In this document: one piece after another, positions 29,094-39,495 of the stretch
Numbering within the stretch: the stretch's first letter is position 1
Layout: every line of letters starts with the position of its first letter
Origin: Halomonas denitrificans
Lineage (GTDB): Bacteria > Pseudomonadota > Gammaproteobacteria > Pseudomonadales > Halomonadaceae
Assembly (NCBI RefSeq): GCF_003056305.1
Contig: NZ_PYVX01000005.1
Span: 1 to 64,000, forward strand
Direction of reading: 5' to 3'
Length of the DNA: 64,000 bases
Translations under genes and position numbers: made by a program
Notes under the pieces: generated by a model
Database searches by the model: none
What the model was told of the DNA's origin: nothing
What the model saw: only the letters and a program-made list of their open reading frames with translations

Positions 29094-29558
29094 ATGAAGC
29101 GCAGCAAGACGATGGAGCTCGGGGTCGGCCTGTTCATGCTGGCCGGTATCCTGGGCCTGGTGTTCCTGGGGCTGCGCGTCAGCGGACTCAGCCTGAGCGT
29201 GCCCAGCGAGACCTTCCGGCTCGAGGCCAACTTCGCCAATATCGGCGGTCTGAAGCCGCGTGCCCGGGTCACCATGGCCGGGGTCACCGTGGGGCGGGTC
29301 GAGAGCATCGAGCTCGATACCGACTGGTACGATGCGCGGGTGGTGATGGAGCTCGACGGCGAGCTCGAGGGGCAGCTGCCCGAGGACAGTACCGCCGCCA
29401 TCCTCACCGCGGGCCTGCTGGGCGAGCAGTACGTCGGCCTCTCGGTGGGCGGCGCCCCCGAGACCCTCGGCGACGGCGACACCCTGCGCGACACCCAATC
29501 GGCCCTGGTGCTGGAGGAACTCATCCAGCAGTTCGTGACCAGCATGGTCAAGGAGTAA
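29094..29558 (+). CDS. mlaD: MCE-domain lipid-binding protein MlaD
   Basis: 154 residues. One N-terminal membrane span (~7-27, LGVGLFMLAGILGLVFLGL) is followed by a single MCE domain (~38-120, FRLEANFANIGGLKPRARVTMAGVTVGRV) and a short C-terminal helix (LEELIQQFVTSMV) that forms the hydrophobic pore of the hexamer. It passes phospholipid between MlaC and MlaE. It starts 16 bp after mlaE. Confidence 0.96.
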   Translation: MKRSKTMELGVGLFMLAGILGLVFLGLRVSGLSLSVPSETFRLEANFANIGGLKPRARVTMAGVTVGRVESIELDTDWYDARVVMELDGELEGQLPEDSTAAILTAGLLGEQYVGLSVGGAPETLGDGDTLRDTQSALVLEELIQQFVTSMVKE

Positions 29559-29562
29559 CGAC

Positions 29563-30213
29563 ATGAAGACGATTTCCCTGCGCGCCCTGTTCGTCGGGCT
29601 CTGCCTGCTGCTGGCGGCCCTGCCGCTGATGGCCGCCCAGACCGACCAGCGCCCCGAGCAGATGATCCGCGACAGCATCGACGACCTGATGACCCGCATC
29701 GAGGGGCGCGAGGCGTACTTCGCCGATCACCTCGATGAGCTCGAGGCCATCGTCGACGACAGCCTCGAGGACGTGGCCGACTTCCGCTACATCGGCGCCA
29801 GCGTGATGGGCCGCTACTTCGGCAACGCCACCCCGCAGCAGCGCTCGCGCTTCGTCGAGACCTTCCGCAAGACGCTGATCGACACCTACTCCAAGGGGCT
29901 GGTGACCTTCGACTACCGCGAGATCCGCGTGCTCGACAACCAGCAGGCCTCGCGGTACGAGGACCAGGCCAGCGTGGCCATGGAGGTGGTGGCCAACGAC
30001 GGCACCGTCTACCCGGTGAGCTACTCGCTGCGCCTCGACGACGGCCAGTGGAAGGTGGTCAACGTGATCGTCAACGGCATCAACCTCGGGCTGACCTTCC
30101 GCAACCAGTTCGACCAGGCCATGCGCGACCACGGCCGCGACTATGACGCGGTGATCGACGGCTGGTCGCCCGACCTCGCCGTCGAGGAGCTGGAAGAGGG
30201 CGGCAGCGCGTGA
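29563..30213 (+). CDS. mlaC: Periplasmic phospholipid-binding protein MlaC
   Basis: 216 residues with a Sec signal peptide (ALFVGLCLLLAALPLMAA, likely cleavage after Ala25). Tol_Tol_Ttg2 domain: RYFGNATPQQRSRFVETFRKTLIDTYSKGL and VSYSLRLDDGQWKVVNVIVNGINLGLTFRNQF. It shuttles phospholipid across the periplasm between the outer-membrane MlaA complex and inner-membrane MlaFEDB. MlaA itself is not in this window. It overlaps mlaB by 4 bp. Confidence 0.96.
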   Translation: MKTISLRALFVGLCLLLAALPLMAAQTDQRPEQMIRDSIDDLMTRIEGREAYFADHLDELEAIVDDSLEDVADFRYIGASVMGRYFGNATPQQRSRFVETFRKTLIDTYSKGLVTFDYREIRVLDNQQASRYEDQASVAMEVVANDGTVYPVSYSLRLDDGQWKVVNVIVNGINLGLTFRNQFDQAMRDHGRDYDAVIDGWSPDLAVEELEEGGSA

Positions 30214-30548
30214 GCCTGCTGCTGGAGCGGCACGGCTCCCGCCTGGAGGCCGATGAACGGCGTCTGGCGGTGACCGGGGAGGTCGGCTTCGGGGTGGCCT
30301 CGGCGCTGGCCCAGGCCGGCCGCGACTGGCTGGCGGCCCGGCCGGCGGGCAGCGAGGTGACCTTCGACCTGAGCGGGGTCGGCCGCGTCAGCAGCGCGGC
30401 GCTCAGCGTGCTGCTGGAGTGGACGCGCCGGGCCCGCCGGGCGGGGGTGCACGTCGCCTGCGTGCGCCTCTCGCCGCCGCTGGAGCGGCTGACCCGGGTC
30501 GCCGGGCTCGACACCCTGCTGCCCCTGGTAAGCGTCGAGCCCGCCTGA
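30210..30548 (+). CDS. mlaB: STAS-domain protein MlaB
   Basis: 112 residues, a single STAS domain with the conserved DLSGVGRVSSAALSVLLEWTRRAR segment in two pieces (sheet plus helix). Cytosolic subunit that binds and stabilises MlaF. Sequence conservation is low in this family, so the assignment rests on the STAS motif plus position as the last gene of mlaFEDCB. Confidence 0.9.
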   Translation: MSLLLERHGSRLEADERRLAVTGEVGFGVASALAQAGRDWLAARPAGSEVTFDLSGVGRVSSAALSVLLEWTRRARRAGVHVACVRLSPPLERLTRVAGLDTLLPLVSVEPA

Positions 30549-30688
30549 CGGCGGCCCGCGTCCTCCCCATCGCCAAGCGCGGTGCTTTTCTTTACCATGT
30601 TCTGCCATGACGGGACGCCCCCGCCGGCCCTTGCGGGCCCGGCGGGCGTGTCCGCGACGAATCGATGAACCACAGGAGTGCCGGTTCC

Positions 30689-30943
30689 ATGCAACCCAGT
30701 GACGTCAAGGCGCTGCTCGAGAACCGACTCGACGGCTGCGAGTTTCACATCCAGGGCGAAGGCTGCAATTTTCAGGTGATCGCCGTCGGCGAGGTCTTCG
30801 AGGGCCTCTCGCCGGTCAAGCGCCAGCAGATGATCTACGGCGCGCTGACCGAGGAGATCGCCTCCGGGGCCCTGCACGCGGTGAGCATCAAGACCTACAC
30901 CCCGCAGCAGTGGCAGGCCGCCACCGACCAGCAGGGGGCCTGA
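30689..30943 (+). CDS. ibaG: BolA-family protein IbaG
   Basis: 84 residues from the ATG at 30689 (MQPSDVKALLENRLDGCEFHIQGEG), chosen because an AGGAG site lies upstream and the family starts there; an ATG 24 bp earlier is in frame. The class II BolA fold contains GCNFQVIAVGEVFEGLSPVKRQQMIYG, with a Cys (Cys26, ...EGCNF) and a C-terminal His near LHAVSIKTYTPQQW that may ligate an Fe-S cluster with a monothiol glutaredoxin. Family roles are Fe-S handling and acid or envelope stress. Directly upstream of murA, as in most gammaproteobacteria. Confidence 0.93.
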   Translation: MQPSDVKALLENRLDGCEFHIQGEGCNFQVIAVGEVFEGLSPVKRQQMIYGALTEEIASGALHAVSIKTYTPQQWQAATDQQGA

Positions 30944-32218
<1,275 letters not shown>

Positions 32219-32238
32219 GCCGACAACAGGCGAGACCC

Positions 32239-32901
32239 ATGAGCAAGCAACTGATCCTGGCCCTCTCCAAGGGCCGTATTCTCGACGAGACCCTGCCCCT
32301 GCTGGCCGATGCCGGCATCACCCCGGCCGAGGACCTGGGCAAGAGCCGCAAGCTGCTCTTCGACACCAACCTGCCGGACGTCAAGCTGGTGGTGATCCGG
32401 GCCACCGACGTGCCGACCTACGTGCAGCTCGGCGCGGCGGATCTGGGCGTGGCGGGCAAGGACGTGCTGCTCGAGCATGGCGTCGAGGGGCTCTACGAGC
32501 CTCTCGACCTGGAGATCGCCCGCTGCAAGCTGATGACCGCCGGCATCACCGGGGCCGAGCCGGCCCGGGCGCGGCGCCGGGTGGCCACCAAGTTCGTCAA
32601 CGTGGCGCGCCGCTACTACGCCGAGCAGGGCATCCAGGCCGAGGTGATCAAGCTCTACGGCGCCATGGAGCTCGCCCCTCTGATGAACCTGGCCGACGAG
32701 ATCGTCGACATCGTCGATACCGGCAACACCCTGCGCGCCAACGGCATGGAGCCCCGCGAGCTGATCGCCCCGATCAGCACCCGGCTGGTGGTCAACAAGG
32801 CCGCGATGACCATGAAGCACGCCCGGCTCAAGCCGCTGCTCGCCCGTCTCAATGAGGCCGTGGCGGCGCGTCGCGACGACGCGACCCTGACGGCGTCGTA
32901 G
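32239..32901 (+). CDS. hisG: ATP phosphoribosyltransferase, short form
   Basis: 220 residues. It catalyses the first step of histidine synthesis (ATP plus PRPP). The short form lacks the C-terminal ACT-like regulatory domain and needs HisZ for activity and feedback inhibition; hisZ is not in the window. PRPP motif [16 protein letters not shown]. Start [14 protein letters not shown]. Located between murA and hisD. Confidence 0.97.
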   Translation: MSKQLILALSKGRILDETLPLLADAGITPAEDLGKSRKLLFDTNLPDVKLVVIRATDVPTYVQLGAADLGVAGKDVLLEHGVEGLYEPLDLEIARCKLMTAGITGAEPARARRRVATKFVNVARRYYAEQGIQAEVIKLYGAMELAPLMNLADEIVDIVDTGNTLRANGMEPRELIAPISTRLVVNKAAMTMKHARLKPLLARLNEAVAARRDDATLTAS

Positions 32902-32982
32902 CGCCCGGCCCGCGGCACCGCCGCGGGCACCCGTTGTGATTGCCCCGATGCGACGAACCCTGATCCGAGAGGAAGCCTTGCC

Positions 32983-34305
32983 ATGAGCGAATCCCCCACC
33001 GCCGGCGTCGACATCGCCCGGCTGTCGACCGAGCAGGACGACTTCGATGCCCGCCTGGATCACCTGCTCGCCTGGGAGGGGGTCTCCGACGCCACGATCC
33101 AGCAGCGCGTCGACGAGATCCTCGCCGAGGTGCGGGCCCGGGGCGATGCGGCGCTGGTCGAGTATTCCAATCGCTTCGACCGCCTGAGCGTGACCTCCAT
33201 GGCCGAGCTGACGCTGGGCGAGCCGCGCCTGCGCGAGGCCTACGAGGGGCTGCCGGCCCAGCAGCGCGAGGCGCTCGCGGCGGCCGCCGAGCGCATCCGG
33301 GTCTACCACGAGCACCAGAAGCCCGCCTCCTGGCAGTACACCGAGGCGGACGGCACCGTGCTCGGCCAGCAGGTCACGCCGCTGGATCGCGCCGGCATCT
33401 ACGTGCCGGGGGGCAAGGCGGCCTATCCCTCCTCGGTGCTGATGAACGCCATTCCCGCCCACGTGGCCGGGGTGCGCGAGATCGTGATGGTGGTGCCGAC
33501 CCCCGACGGCGTGCTCAACGAGCTGGTGCTGGCGGCCGCCTACCTGGCCGGCGTCGATCACGTCTTTACCCTGGGCGGCGCCCAGGCGGTGGCGGCGCTG
33601 GCCTACGGCACCGAGACGGTGCCGCGGGTCGACAAGATCGTCGGGCCGGGCAACATCTACGTGGCCACCGCCAAGCGCGCGGTGTTCGGCCAGGTGGGCA
33701 TCGACATGATCGCCGGCCCCTCGGAGATCCTGGTGGTCTCCGATGGCGGCACCGACCCCGACTGGCTGGCCATGGACCTCTTCTCTCAGGCGGAGCACGA
33801 CGAGGATGCCCAGGCGATCCTGGTGAGCTGGGACGAGGCGCACCTGGCGGCGGTGGAGGCCGCCATCGTCCGGCTGCTGCCGACCCTGGAGCGCGCGGAG
33901 ATCGTGCGTGAGTCGCTGTCGCGTCGCGGCATGCTGATCCGCTGCCGGGACCGCGCCGAGGCGGCGACGCTGATCAACCGCATCGCCCCGGAGCACCTGG
34001 AGCTCTCGGTGGCCAATCCCGAGGGCTGGCTGGGTGACGTGCGCCACGCCGGGGCCATCTTCATGGGGCGCTACACCGCCGAGGCGCTGGGCGACTACTG
34101 CGCCGGCCCCAACCACGTGCTGCCGACCTCGGGGACGGCGCGCTTCTCCTCGCCGCTCGGGGTCTACGACTTCCAGAAGCGCTCCTCGATCATCCACTGC
34201 TCCGCCGAGGGGGCCGGCGAGCTTGGCAAGATCGCCTCGACCCTGGCGCGGGGCGAGTCGCTGACCGCCCATGCGCGCTCCGCCGAGTATCGCCTCAAGC
34301 CCTGA
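32983..34305 (+). CDS. hisD: Histidinol dehydrogenase
   Basis: 440 residues. It oxidises L-histidinol to histidine in two NAD+-linked steps. Signature blocks: [20 protein letters not shown], the [16 protein letters not shown] nucleotide region, [13 protein letters not shown], and catalytic Glu337-His338 in APEHLEL; zinc ligands lie in [10 protein letters not shown] and the C-terminal [10 protein letters not shown]. It is followed directly by a strong terminator. In Pseudomonas hisC follows hisD, as I recall; it is absent here. Confidence 0.98.
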   Translation: MSESPTAGVDIARLSTEQDDFDARLDHLLAWEGVSDATIQQRVDEILAEVRARGDAALVEYSNRFDRLSVTSMAELTLGEPRLREAYEGLPAQQREALAAAAERIRVYHEHQKPASWQYTEADGTVLGQQVTPLDRAGIYVPGGKAAYPSSVLMNAIPAHVAGVREIVMVVPTPDGVLNELVLAAAYLAGVDHVFTLGGAQAVAALAYGTETVPRVDKIVGPGNIYVATAKRAVFGQVGIDMIAGPSEILVVSDGGTDPDWLAMDLFSQAEHDEDAQAILVSWDEAHLAAVEAAIVRLLPTLERAEIVRESLSRRGMLIRCRDRAEAATLINRIAPEHLELSVANPEGWLGDVRHAGAIFMGRYTAEALGDYCAGPNHVLPTSGTARFSSPLGVYDFQKRSSIIHCSAEGAGELGKIASTLARGESLTAHARSAEYRLKP

Positions 34306-34347
34306 GCGGGCAGGCGCCGCCTAGGCGCGAGAGACGCGGGCACGTAA

Positions 34348-34384
34348 AGAGGGCCCCGCCATCCGGCGGGGCCCTCTGCGTTTT
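34348..34384. terminator. Rho-independent terminator after hisD
   Basis: A 13-bp perfect stem (34348-34360 with 34365-34377), loop atcc, then gcgTTTT. It lies between the convergent hisD and algW genes. Read leftward it is followed by only a short T-containing stretch, so it is strongest for hisD. Confidence 0.85.
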
Positions 34385-34419
34385 GGGCGGGTGGATCGCG
34401 TCGAGCGGCCGGGGCGCGC

Positions 34420-35649
34420 TCAGCGCTGGTCGGGGCGACGCACCGTCGGCGTCGGCCGCTCGCCCAGCTCGATGGTCACCTCGCGGCGCTCGCCGCCGCG
34501 CACCACGGTTAGCGGCAGGCGGGTGCCGGGCTCCACCGCGGCGATGTCGCTCATGGTCTGGCGGGGGTCCAGCACCGGCTCGCCGTCCACCTCCAGCAGC
34601 ACGTCGCCGGGCTGCAGGCCGGCGCGGTCGCCGGGCCCGCCCGGCACCACCCCGGCGATCACCACGCCGATGGGGTTCTTCAGGCCGAAGGAGGCGGCGA
34701 GCTCCTGATTGAGCTCCTGGGCCTCGATGCCCATCCAGCCGCGGATGACCCGCCCCTTGACGACCAGCTCCTCGAGGATGCTGCGGGCCAGGTTGGCGGG
34801 GATCGCGAAGCCGATCCCCTGGGAGCCGCCGGAGCGCGAGAAGATTGCGGTGTTGATGCCGATCAGCGCCCCCTCGGCGTTGACCAGGGCGCCGCCCGAG
34901 TTGCCGGGGTTGATGGCGGCATCGGTCTGGATGAAGTCCTCGTAGGCGTTCAGGCCGAGGTGGCTGCGCCCGGTGGCGCTGATGATGCCCATGGTGACCG
35001 TCTGGCCGACCCCGAAGGGGTTGCCGATGGCCAGCGAGACGTCGCCGATGGCGATCTGGGTGGTGTCGGTCAGCTCGATCACCGGCAGCGAGGCGAGCTC
35101 GATGCGCAGCACGGCGAGATCGCTCTCCGGATCGGTGCCGATCACCTCGGCGAGGGTCTCGCGACCGTCGCGCAGCGCGACCTGGATCTGGTCGGCGCCG
35201 CGGATCACGTGATGGTTGGTCAGCACGTAGCCGTCCTCGCTGACGATCACCCCGGAGCCGAGGCTCGACAGCATGCGCTGCCGGCGGGGCGTCTCGTCGC
35301 CGAAGAACTGGCGAAAGAAGGGGTCGGACATCAGCGGGTGCTCCTCCCGCTCGACCACCCGGGAGGAGTAGATGTTGACCACGGCCGGGGCGGCGCGCGC
35401 CACCGCCTGGGCGTAGCTCACCGGTCCCTGCTGTCGCGTCAGCGGCTCGGCCTGGCGCACCTCGGGGGCGTCGCGGGGCTCGCCCTCGCCCTCGGCGACG
35501 CCCGGGGCGGCCTCATAGGGGACAGTGGCATAGGGCGCAGGGGCCGGAGCGGGGCGCCCGATCAGCTGCGGGAAGGCGTTGAGCAGCACGATGGCCCCCA
35601 GCACGCCGATGAGCACGGGCCAGAGGTAGGGGAGCAGGGTGCGTCGCAT
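34420..35649 (-). CDS. algW: Periplasmic serine protease AlgW/DegS
   Basis: 409 residues from the ATG at 35649 (MRRTLLPYLWPVLIGVLGAIVLL). One N-terminal membrane anchor, a Pro/Glu-rich linker (~33-75), a trypsin-like domain with His147 (LTNHHVIRG), Asp177 (ESDLAVL) and Ser251 (NPGNSGGALVN), then one PDZ domain (~300-400). A single PDZ plus anchor fits DegS/AlgW, which senses outer-membrane protein misfolding and makes the first cut in the anti-sigma factor of the RpoE/AlgU response. It lacks a second PDZ, which argues against MucD/DegP. Confidence 0.94.
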   Translation of the reverse strand: MRRTLLPYLWPVLIGVLGAIVLLNAFPQLIGRPAPAPAPYATVPYEAAPGVAEGEGEPRDAPEVRQAEPLTRQQGPVSYAQAVARAAPAVVNIYSSRVVEREEHPLMSDPFFRQFFGDETPRRQRMLSSLGSGVIVSEDGYVLTNHHVIRGADQIQVALRDGRETLAEVIGTDPESDLAVLRIELASLPVIELTDTTQIAIGDVSLAIGNPFGVGQTVTMGIISATGRSHLGLNAYEDFIQTDAAINPGNSGGALVNAEGALIGINTAIFSRSGGSQGIGFAIPANLARSILEELVVKGRVIRGWMGIEAQELNQELAASFGLKNPIGVVIAGVVPGGPGDRAGLQPGDVLLEVDGEPVLDPRQTMSDIAAVEPGTRLPLTVVRGGERREVTIELGERPTPTVRRPDQR

Positions 35650-35700
35650 GCGGCGGGAGTCCTTGTCGACGATGCTGGGTCGCGGGGCATCCGCCCGCTG

Positions 35701-35722
35701 GTTACACTGTGCGGATTGTAAC
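35701..35722. promoter_or_regulatory. Divergent promoter region with inverted repeat (algW | NIF3 gene)
   Basis: GTTACA (35701-35706) and TGTAAC (35717-35722) form a 6-bp inverted repeat with a 10-bp spacer. The right arm contains a minus-strand TACAAT (35720-35715) facing algW; the left arm contains a plus-strand TACACT (35703-35708) facing the NIF3 gene. The -35 boxes are weak. It may be paired -10 elements or an operator. Confidence 0.4.
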
Positions 35723-35752
35723 ATCGCCAACCCGACCGCGCCTGGAGGCTGC

Positions 35753-36514
35753 ATGACGAACCGAGACGACCTGGTCGCCGCCTGCGATCGCCTGCTCGAG
35801 CCCGAGCGTTTCAAGGACTACACCCTGAACGGCCTGCAGGTGGCCGGCCGCGAGCGGGTGACCCGGGTGATGAGCGGCGTGACGGCCTGCCAGGCGCTGC
35901 TCGACGAGGCAGTGGCCTGGCAGGCGGATCTACTGCTGGTCCACCACGGATACTTCTGGAAGAACGAGCCGGTCGCCATCACCGGCATGAAGCGCCGGCG
36001 CCTGGCGACGCTGTTGGCCCACGACATCAACCTGCTGGCCTACCACCTGCCGCTGGATGCCCACCGCGAGCTTGGCAACAACGCCGAGCTCGGCCGGCGG
36101 CTGGGCTTCACCGTCACCGGCTGCGCCGACGGGGCGCTCGGCGACGGGCTGGTGTGGCTCGGCGAGCCGTCGCGTGGCCTCGATGCCGCGGGGCTGGCCC
36201 GCCATGTCGGCGCATGCCTGGAGCGCGAGCCGCTGCTGATCGAGGCGCCGGGCGGCGGGGAGATCCGGCGCGTCGCCTGGTGCACCGGCGGTGCCCAGGA
36301 CATGATCGCCACCGCCGTCGAGGCCGGCGCCGACGCCTTCATCTCCGGGGAGATCTCCGAGCGCACCACCCACCTGGCCCGGGAGATGGGCATTCACTAC
36401 CTGGCGGCGGGCCACCACGCCACCGAGCGCTACGGGGTGCAGGCGCTGGGCGCGCGGCTGGCCGCGGAGTACGGGGTCGAGCACCGCTTCGTCGACATCG
36501 ACAATCCGGCCTGA
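35753..36514 (+). CDS. NIF3/YbgI-family dinuclear metal protein
   Basis: 253 residues from the ATG at 35753 with a GGAGG site 5 nt upstream. Metal-ligand blocks: LLVHHGYFWKN (about residues 61-71), AYHLPLDAHRELGNNAEL (~99-116), and GHHATERYG near the C-terminus. A conserved hexameric, dinuclear-metal protein; the biochemical role is unsettled, although some members are annotated as GTP cyclohydrolase I type 2. Divergent from algW, as I recall for Pseudomonas. Confidence 0.93.
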   Translation: MTNRDDLVAACDRLLEPERFKDYTLNGLQVAGRERVTRVMSGVTACQALLDEAVAWQADLLLVHHGYFWKNEPVAITGMKRRRLATLLAHDINLLAYHLPLDAHRELGNNAELGRRLGFTVTGCADGALGDGLVWLGEPSRGLDAAGLARHVGACLEREPLLIEAPGGGEIRRVAWCTGGAQDMIATAVEAGADAFISGEISERTTHLAREMGIHYLAAGHHATERYGVQALGARLAAEYGVEHRFVDIDNPA

Positions 36515-36534
36515 TCCGACGCTCATAACGATGA

Positions 36535-36557
36535 CGCCCCGACCAGAAGCCGGGGCG
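36535..36557 (-). terminator. Hairpin between the NIF3 gene and yhcB
   Basis: A 7-bp stem (cgccccg 36535-36541, cggggcg 36551-36557) with a 9-nt loop lies between convergent stops. No long T-run. Possible shared terminator. Confidence 0.4.
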
Positions 36558-36580
36558 CGCGATGGGGCAGGGCGGGGCGC

Positions 36581-37018
36581 TCAGTAGCGGGGCGGCTGGG
36601 GCGCGCCTTCCTCGCCCTGCTTGAGGCCGAAGTCCTCGGAGAGGGTGCCGCGGTTGCCGTCGGCGTAGTCGCGAGGCATCGACGGCTCGGCCTCGCCCTC
36701 GGCGGGGGTGGCGGCGTCCACCATGGCCTGGCGGCGCAGTGACGGGGCGCCCAGGGTGGTGCTGGCCGTCGCGGCCTCCTCTTCGAGGCTCTGGCTCTCC
36801 CGGCGCAGGCTCTCGGCGAGCTGGCCGATGCGCTCCAGGCTGTCGCCCAGGCCGTCCTTGAGTTCGGCCAGGGTGCGTTCGCGCTCGGCGAGGCGCTGGC
36901 GCAGGCGTTGGGTGTTACCGGCGCTGGCGTTGAGCAGGTGGTAGCCCAGCGCCCCGATTCCGATGCCGGCCAGCAGGCAGGCGGCGGCCAGCGCCCAGCT
37001 GATGTTGGTCTCATCCAC
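36581..37018 (-). CDS. yhcB: YhcB/ZapG-family inner-membrane protein (DUF1043)
   Basis: 145 residues. An N-terminal membrane span (~7-28, SWALAAACLLAGIGIGALGYHLL), then a cytosolic coiled coil (~35-85, QRLRQRLAERERTLAELKDGLGDSLERIGQLAESLRR) and a Pro/Asp-rich tail. YhcB/ZapG links the division and elongation machineries and the fatty-acid supply in E. coli. The tail is poorly conserved. Divergent from zapE across 195 bp with a good promoter. Confidence 0.88.
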   Translation of the reverse strand: MDETNISWALAAACLLAGIGIGALGYHLLNASAGNTQRLRQRLAERERTLAELKDGLGDSLERIGQLAESLRRESQSLEEEAATASTTLGAPSLRRQAMVDAATPAEGEAEPSMPRDYADGNRGTLSEDFGLKQGEEGAPQPPRY

Positions 37019-37098
37019 GTTGTACGTCTCCCTGGAGCAGTGGCCCTTGGCGTGCCGGCCGCCGGTGCCGTCGTGAGACCGCTGATGGCCGGGCTTCC

Positions 37099-37129
37099 AT
37101 TATAGAGGCGAGGCCACGTGCCGGGTCAA
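37099..37129 (-). promoter_or_regulatory. yhcB promoter
   Basis: On the minus strand TTGACC (37129-37124) and a perfect TATAAT (37104-37099), spacer 19 bp, 81 bp before the yhcB ATG. The boxes are strong, the spacing slightly long. Confidence 0.5.
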
Positions 37130-37167
37130 TGCGGGCGGGCGTGCATGCCAATGAGTGGCGGGACGCG

Positions 37168-37173
37168 TATAAT
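37168..37173 (+). promoter_or_regulatory. zapE -10 box
   Basis: Perfect TATAAT, 40 bp before the zapE ATG. No clear -35 hexamer at the usual distance, so only the -10 is called. Confidence 0.45.
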
Positions 37174-37213
37174 CCTCACGCCAAAGCCCGAGGACAGGCG
37201 ATCAGGAATCCCC

Positions 37214-38404
37214 ATGAGCGAGACGCACTCCCCCGCGGCCGCCCGCGAGTCGCGCCGGCCCGAGACGCCGATGACCCGCTACCGAGCCGATCTCGAGCGC
37301 CCCGACTTCCAGCATGACCCGGCCCAGGAGCAGGCCGTGGCGCACCTGCAGCGCCTTTATGACGACCTGGTGGCCACCCCGCCCTCGCGGGTGGCGCCGC
37401 CGAGGCGCGGCGGCGGGCTCGCCTCGCGGGTGGCGGGGCTGTTCGGCCGGGGCGGGCGCGAGGCGTCCGACGAGCCGGCGCTGCCGGCCGTCAGCGGGCT
37501 CTACTTCTGGGGCGGCGTGGGGCGCGGCAAGACCTACCTGATGGACACCTTCTTCGAGACGCTGCCCTTTCCCGAGAAGATGCGCACCCACTTCCATCGC
37601 TTCATGCAGCGGGTGCACAACGAGCTCGAGCACTACAAGGGCGAGAAGAATCCGCTCTCGCTGATCGCCGCCAAGTTCGCCGCCGAGGCCCGGGTGATCT
37701 GCTTCGATGAATTCTTCGTCAAGGACATCACCGACGCGATGATCCTGGCCAACCTGCTCGAGTCGCTTTTCGAGCACGGCGTGGTGCTGGTGGCGACCTC
37801 CAACATCGTCCCCGGGGAGCTCTACAAGGACGGCCTGCAGCGGGCGCGCTTCCTGCCGGCCATCGACCTGCTCGAGCGCCACTGCGAGGTGGTCAACGTC
37901 GACTCGGGCGTCGACTACCGGCTGCGCGTGCTGGAGCGCGCCGAGATCTTCCACTCCCCCCTCGACGCCGAGGCCGAGGTCGAACTCGCCCGCAGCTTCC
38001 GCGAGATCGCCGGCCACGAGGGCGAGGAGGGCGCGCCGCTGGAGATCAACCACCGGGTGCTGCACACCCGGCGGCTGCACGACGACGTGGTGTGGTTCGA
38101 GTTCAGCGAGCTCTGCGACGGGCCGCGCAGCCAGAACGACTACATCGAGCTGGCGCGCGAATTCCACAGCGTGCTGGTCTCCAACGTCACCCGCATGAGC
38201 GGGGCCACCGACGACCGCACGCGGCGCTTCATCAACATGGTCGACGAGTTCTACGACCGCGGCGTCAAGCTGCTGATGTCCGCCGAGGTGCCGGCCGAGG
38301 AGCTCTATCGCGACGGGCGCCTGGAGTTCGAGTTCCAGCGCACCCTCTCGCGGCTGCAGGAGATGCAGTCCCACGACTACCTGGCGCTGCCGCACAAGCC
38401 CTGA
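37214..38404 (+). CDS. zapE: Cell division ATPase ZapE (AFG1-like)
   Basis: 396 residues from the ATG at 37214 (AGGAA 6 nt upstream). AFG1/LACE1 ATPase: Walker [10 protein letters not shown] (99-107), Walker [10 protein letters not shown] near 162-170, sensor segment LVATSNIVP. ZapE binds FtsZ and destabilises rings late in division, mostly under low oxygen in E. coli. Residues ~54-92 before the P-loop form a Pro/Gly/Arg-rich stretch that may explain the slightly long protein. Confidence 0.95.
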   Translation: MSETHSPAAARESRRPETPMTRYRADLERPDFQHDPAQEQAVAHLQRLYDDLVATPPSRVAPPRRGGGLASRVAGLFGRGGREASDEPALPAVSGLYFWGGVGRGKTYLMDTFFETLPFPEKMRTHFHRFMQRVHNELEHYKGEKNPLSLIAAKFAAEARVICFDEFFVKDITDAMILANLLESLFEHGVVLVATSNIVPGELYKDGLQRARFLPAIDLLERHCEVVNVDSGVDYRLRVLERAEIFHSPLDAEAEVELARSFREIAGHEGEEGAPLEINHRVLHTRRLHDDVVWFEFSELCDGPRSQNDYIELAREFHSVLVSNVTRMSGATDDRTRRFINMVDEFYDRGVKLLMSAEVPAEELYRDGRLEFEFQRTLSRLQEMQSHDYLALPHKP

Positions 38405-38434
38405 TGCCCCTTCCCCTTCGGGGCGCGGGTCGTG

Positions 38435-38440
38435 TAGAAT
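38435..38440 (+). promoter_or_regulatory. rplM-rpsI -10 box
   Basis: TAGAAT in a TGTAGAATGCGC context, 116 bp before the rplM ATG and 34 bp after the zapE stop. The -35 is weak. It would leave a ~105-nt structured leader. Confidence 0.4.
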
Positions 38441-38456
38441 GCGCGCTCGCTCGACC

Positions 38457-38530
38457 GTTGCGTCGTCCCTCGGGACGGGCAACCAAGAAGAATAGGGACG
38501 GTTCCATGCCGGACATCCGGCGGCAGAACC
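38457..38530 (+). promoter_or_regulatory. Structured leader of rplM-rpsI, possible L13 autoregulation site
   Basis: Two hairpins precede rplM. The first is GTTGC (38457-38461)/GCAAC (38479-38483) enclosing CGTCC/GGACG with a ctcg loop. The second is GGTTC (38500-38504)/GAACC (38526-38530) enclosing GCCGG/CCGGC. L13 represses its own operon through the leader in E. coli; whether this is the homologous site is inference. Confidence 0.4.
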
Positions 38531-38556
38531 CAATACATCCTAATGGTGATTCACCC

Positions 38557-38985
38557 ATGAAGACGTTCACTGCCAAGCCGCAGTCCGTCCAGCGCGACTG
38601 GTTCGTCGTCGACGCTGCGGACAAGACACTCGGTCGTCTGGCCACCGAGATCGCTCGCCGCCTGCGTGGCAAGCACAAGCCGGAGTTCACCCCGCATGTC
38701 GATACCGGCGACTACATCGTCGTGATCAATGCCGAGAAGGTGAAGGTCACCGGCAACAAGGTCAACGCCAAGACCTACTACCGCCACACCGGTTATCCGG
38801 GCGGCCTGCGCTCCATGAATTTCGAGAAGATGATCGCCCACGCACCGGAGCGTGTCATCGAGTCCGCCGTCAAGGGCATGCTGCCGAAGGGTCCCCTGGG
38901 CCGTGCCATGTACTCGAAGCTCAAGGTCTACGCCGGCACCGAGCATCCGCACGCTGCCCAGCAGCCGCAAGAACTGAACATCTGA
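38557..38985 (+). CDS. rplM: 50S ribosomal protein L13
   Basis: 142 residues, the standard length ([20 protein letters not shown]...). Signature [20 protein letters not shown] and [21 protein letters not shown]. Early-binding protein of 23S rRNA domain II. Co-transcribed with rpsI, 13 bp downstream. Confidence 0.99.
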   Translation: MKTFTAKPQSVQRDWFVVDAADKTLGRLATEIARRLRGKHKPEFTPHVDTGDYIVVINAEKVKVTGNKVNAKTYYRHTGYPGGLRSMNFEKMIAHAPERVIESAVKGMLPKGPLGRAMYSKLKVYAGTEHPHAAQQPQELNI

Positions 38986-38998
38986 GGGAGTCTTCGCC

Positions 38999-39388
38999 AT
39001 GACACAGCAGTATTACGGTACCGGGCGCCGCAAGACCTCTACCGCGCGCGTCTTCCTGAAGCCGGGCACCGGCAAGATCACCGTCAACAGCCGCGACTTG
39101 GACCAGTACTTCGGTCGCGTCACCGGCCGCATGGTGGTCCGTCAGCCCCTCGAGCTGACCGAGACCCTCGGCCAGTTTGACGTCTACGTCACCGTCAAGG
39201 GCGGCGGCGGCAGCGCCCAGGCCGGCGCCATCCGCCACGGCATCACCCGTGCCCTGATGGAGTACAACGAGGACTTCCGCGGCCAGCTGCGCGAGGCCGG
39301 GTACGTCACCCGTGACGCCCGTAAGGTCGAGCGTAAGAAGATCGGCCTGCGCAAGGCGCGTCGTCGCCCGCAGTTCTCCAAGCGCTGA
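38999..39388 (+). CDS. rpsI: 30S ribosomal protein S9
   Basis: 129 residues ([23 protein letters not shown]). The basic C-terminus [18 protein letters not shown] ends in the universal SKR tail that reaches the P-site tRNA. Last gene of the rplM-rpsI unit, followed by a clear terminator. Confidence 0.99.
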   Translation: MTQQYYGTGRRKTSTARVFLKPGTGKITVNSRDLDQYFGRVTGRMVVRQPLELTETLGQFDVYVTVKGGGGSAQAGAIRHGITRALMEYNEDFRGQLREAGYVTRDARKVERKKIGLRKARRRPQFSKR

Positions 39389-39409
39389 TACGCACGTATT
39401 GCCGCTCGA

Positions 39410-39445
39410 AAACGCCCAGGTCCTGCGACCTGGGCGTTTCTTGTT
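39410..39445 (+). terminator. Rho-independent terminator after rpsI
   Basis: A 13-bp perfect stem (39410-39422 with 39427-39439), loop ctgc, then a T-rich tail (cttgttt). Confidence 0.88.
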
Positions 39446-39495
39446 TCGGATCAAGAATTTGTCGTCGGATTGCGCCGCACGCGGGGAACCTTTCC

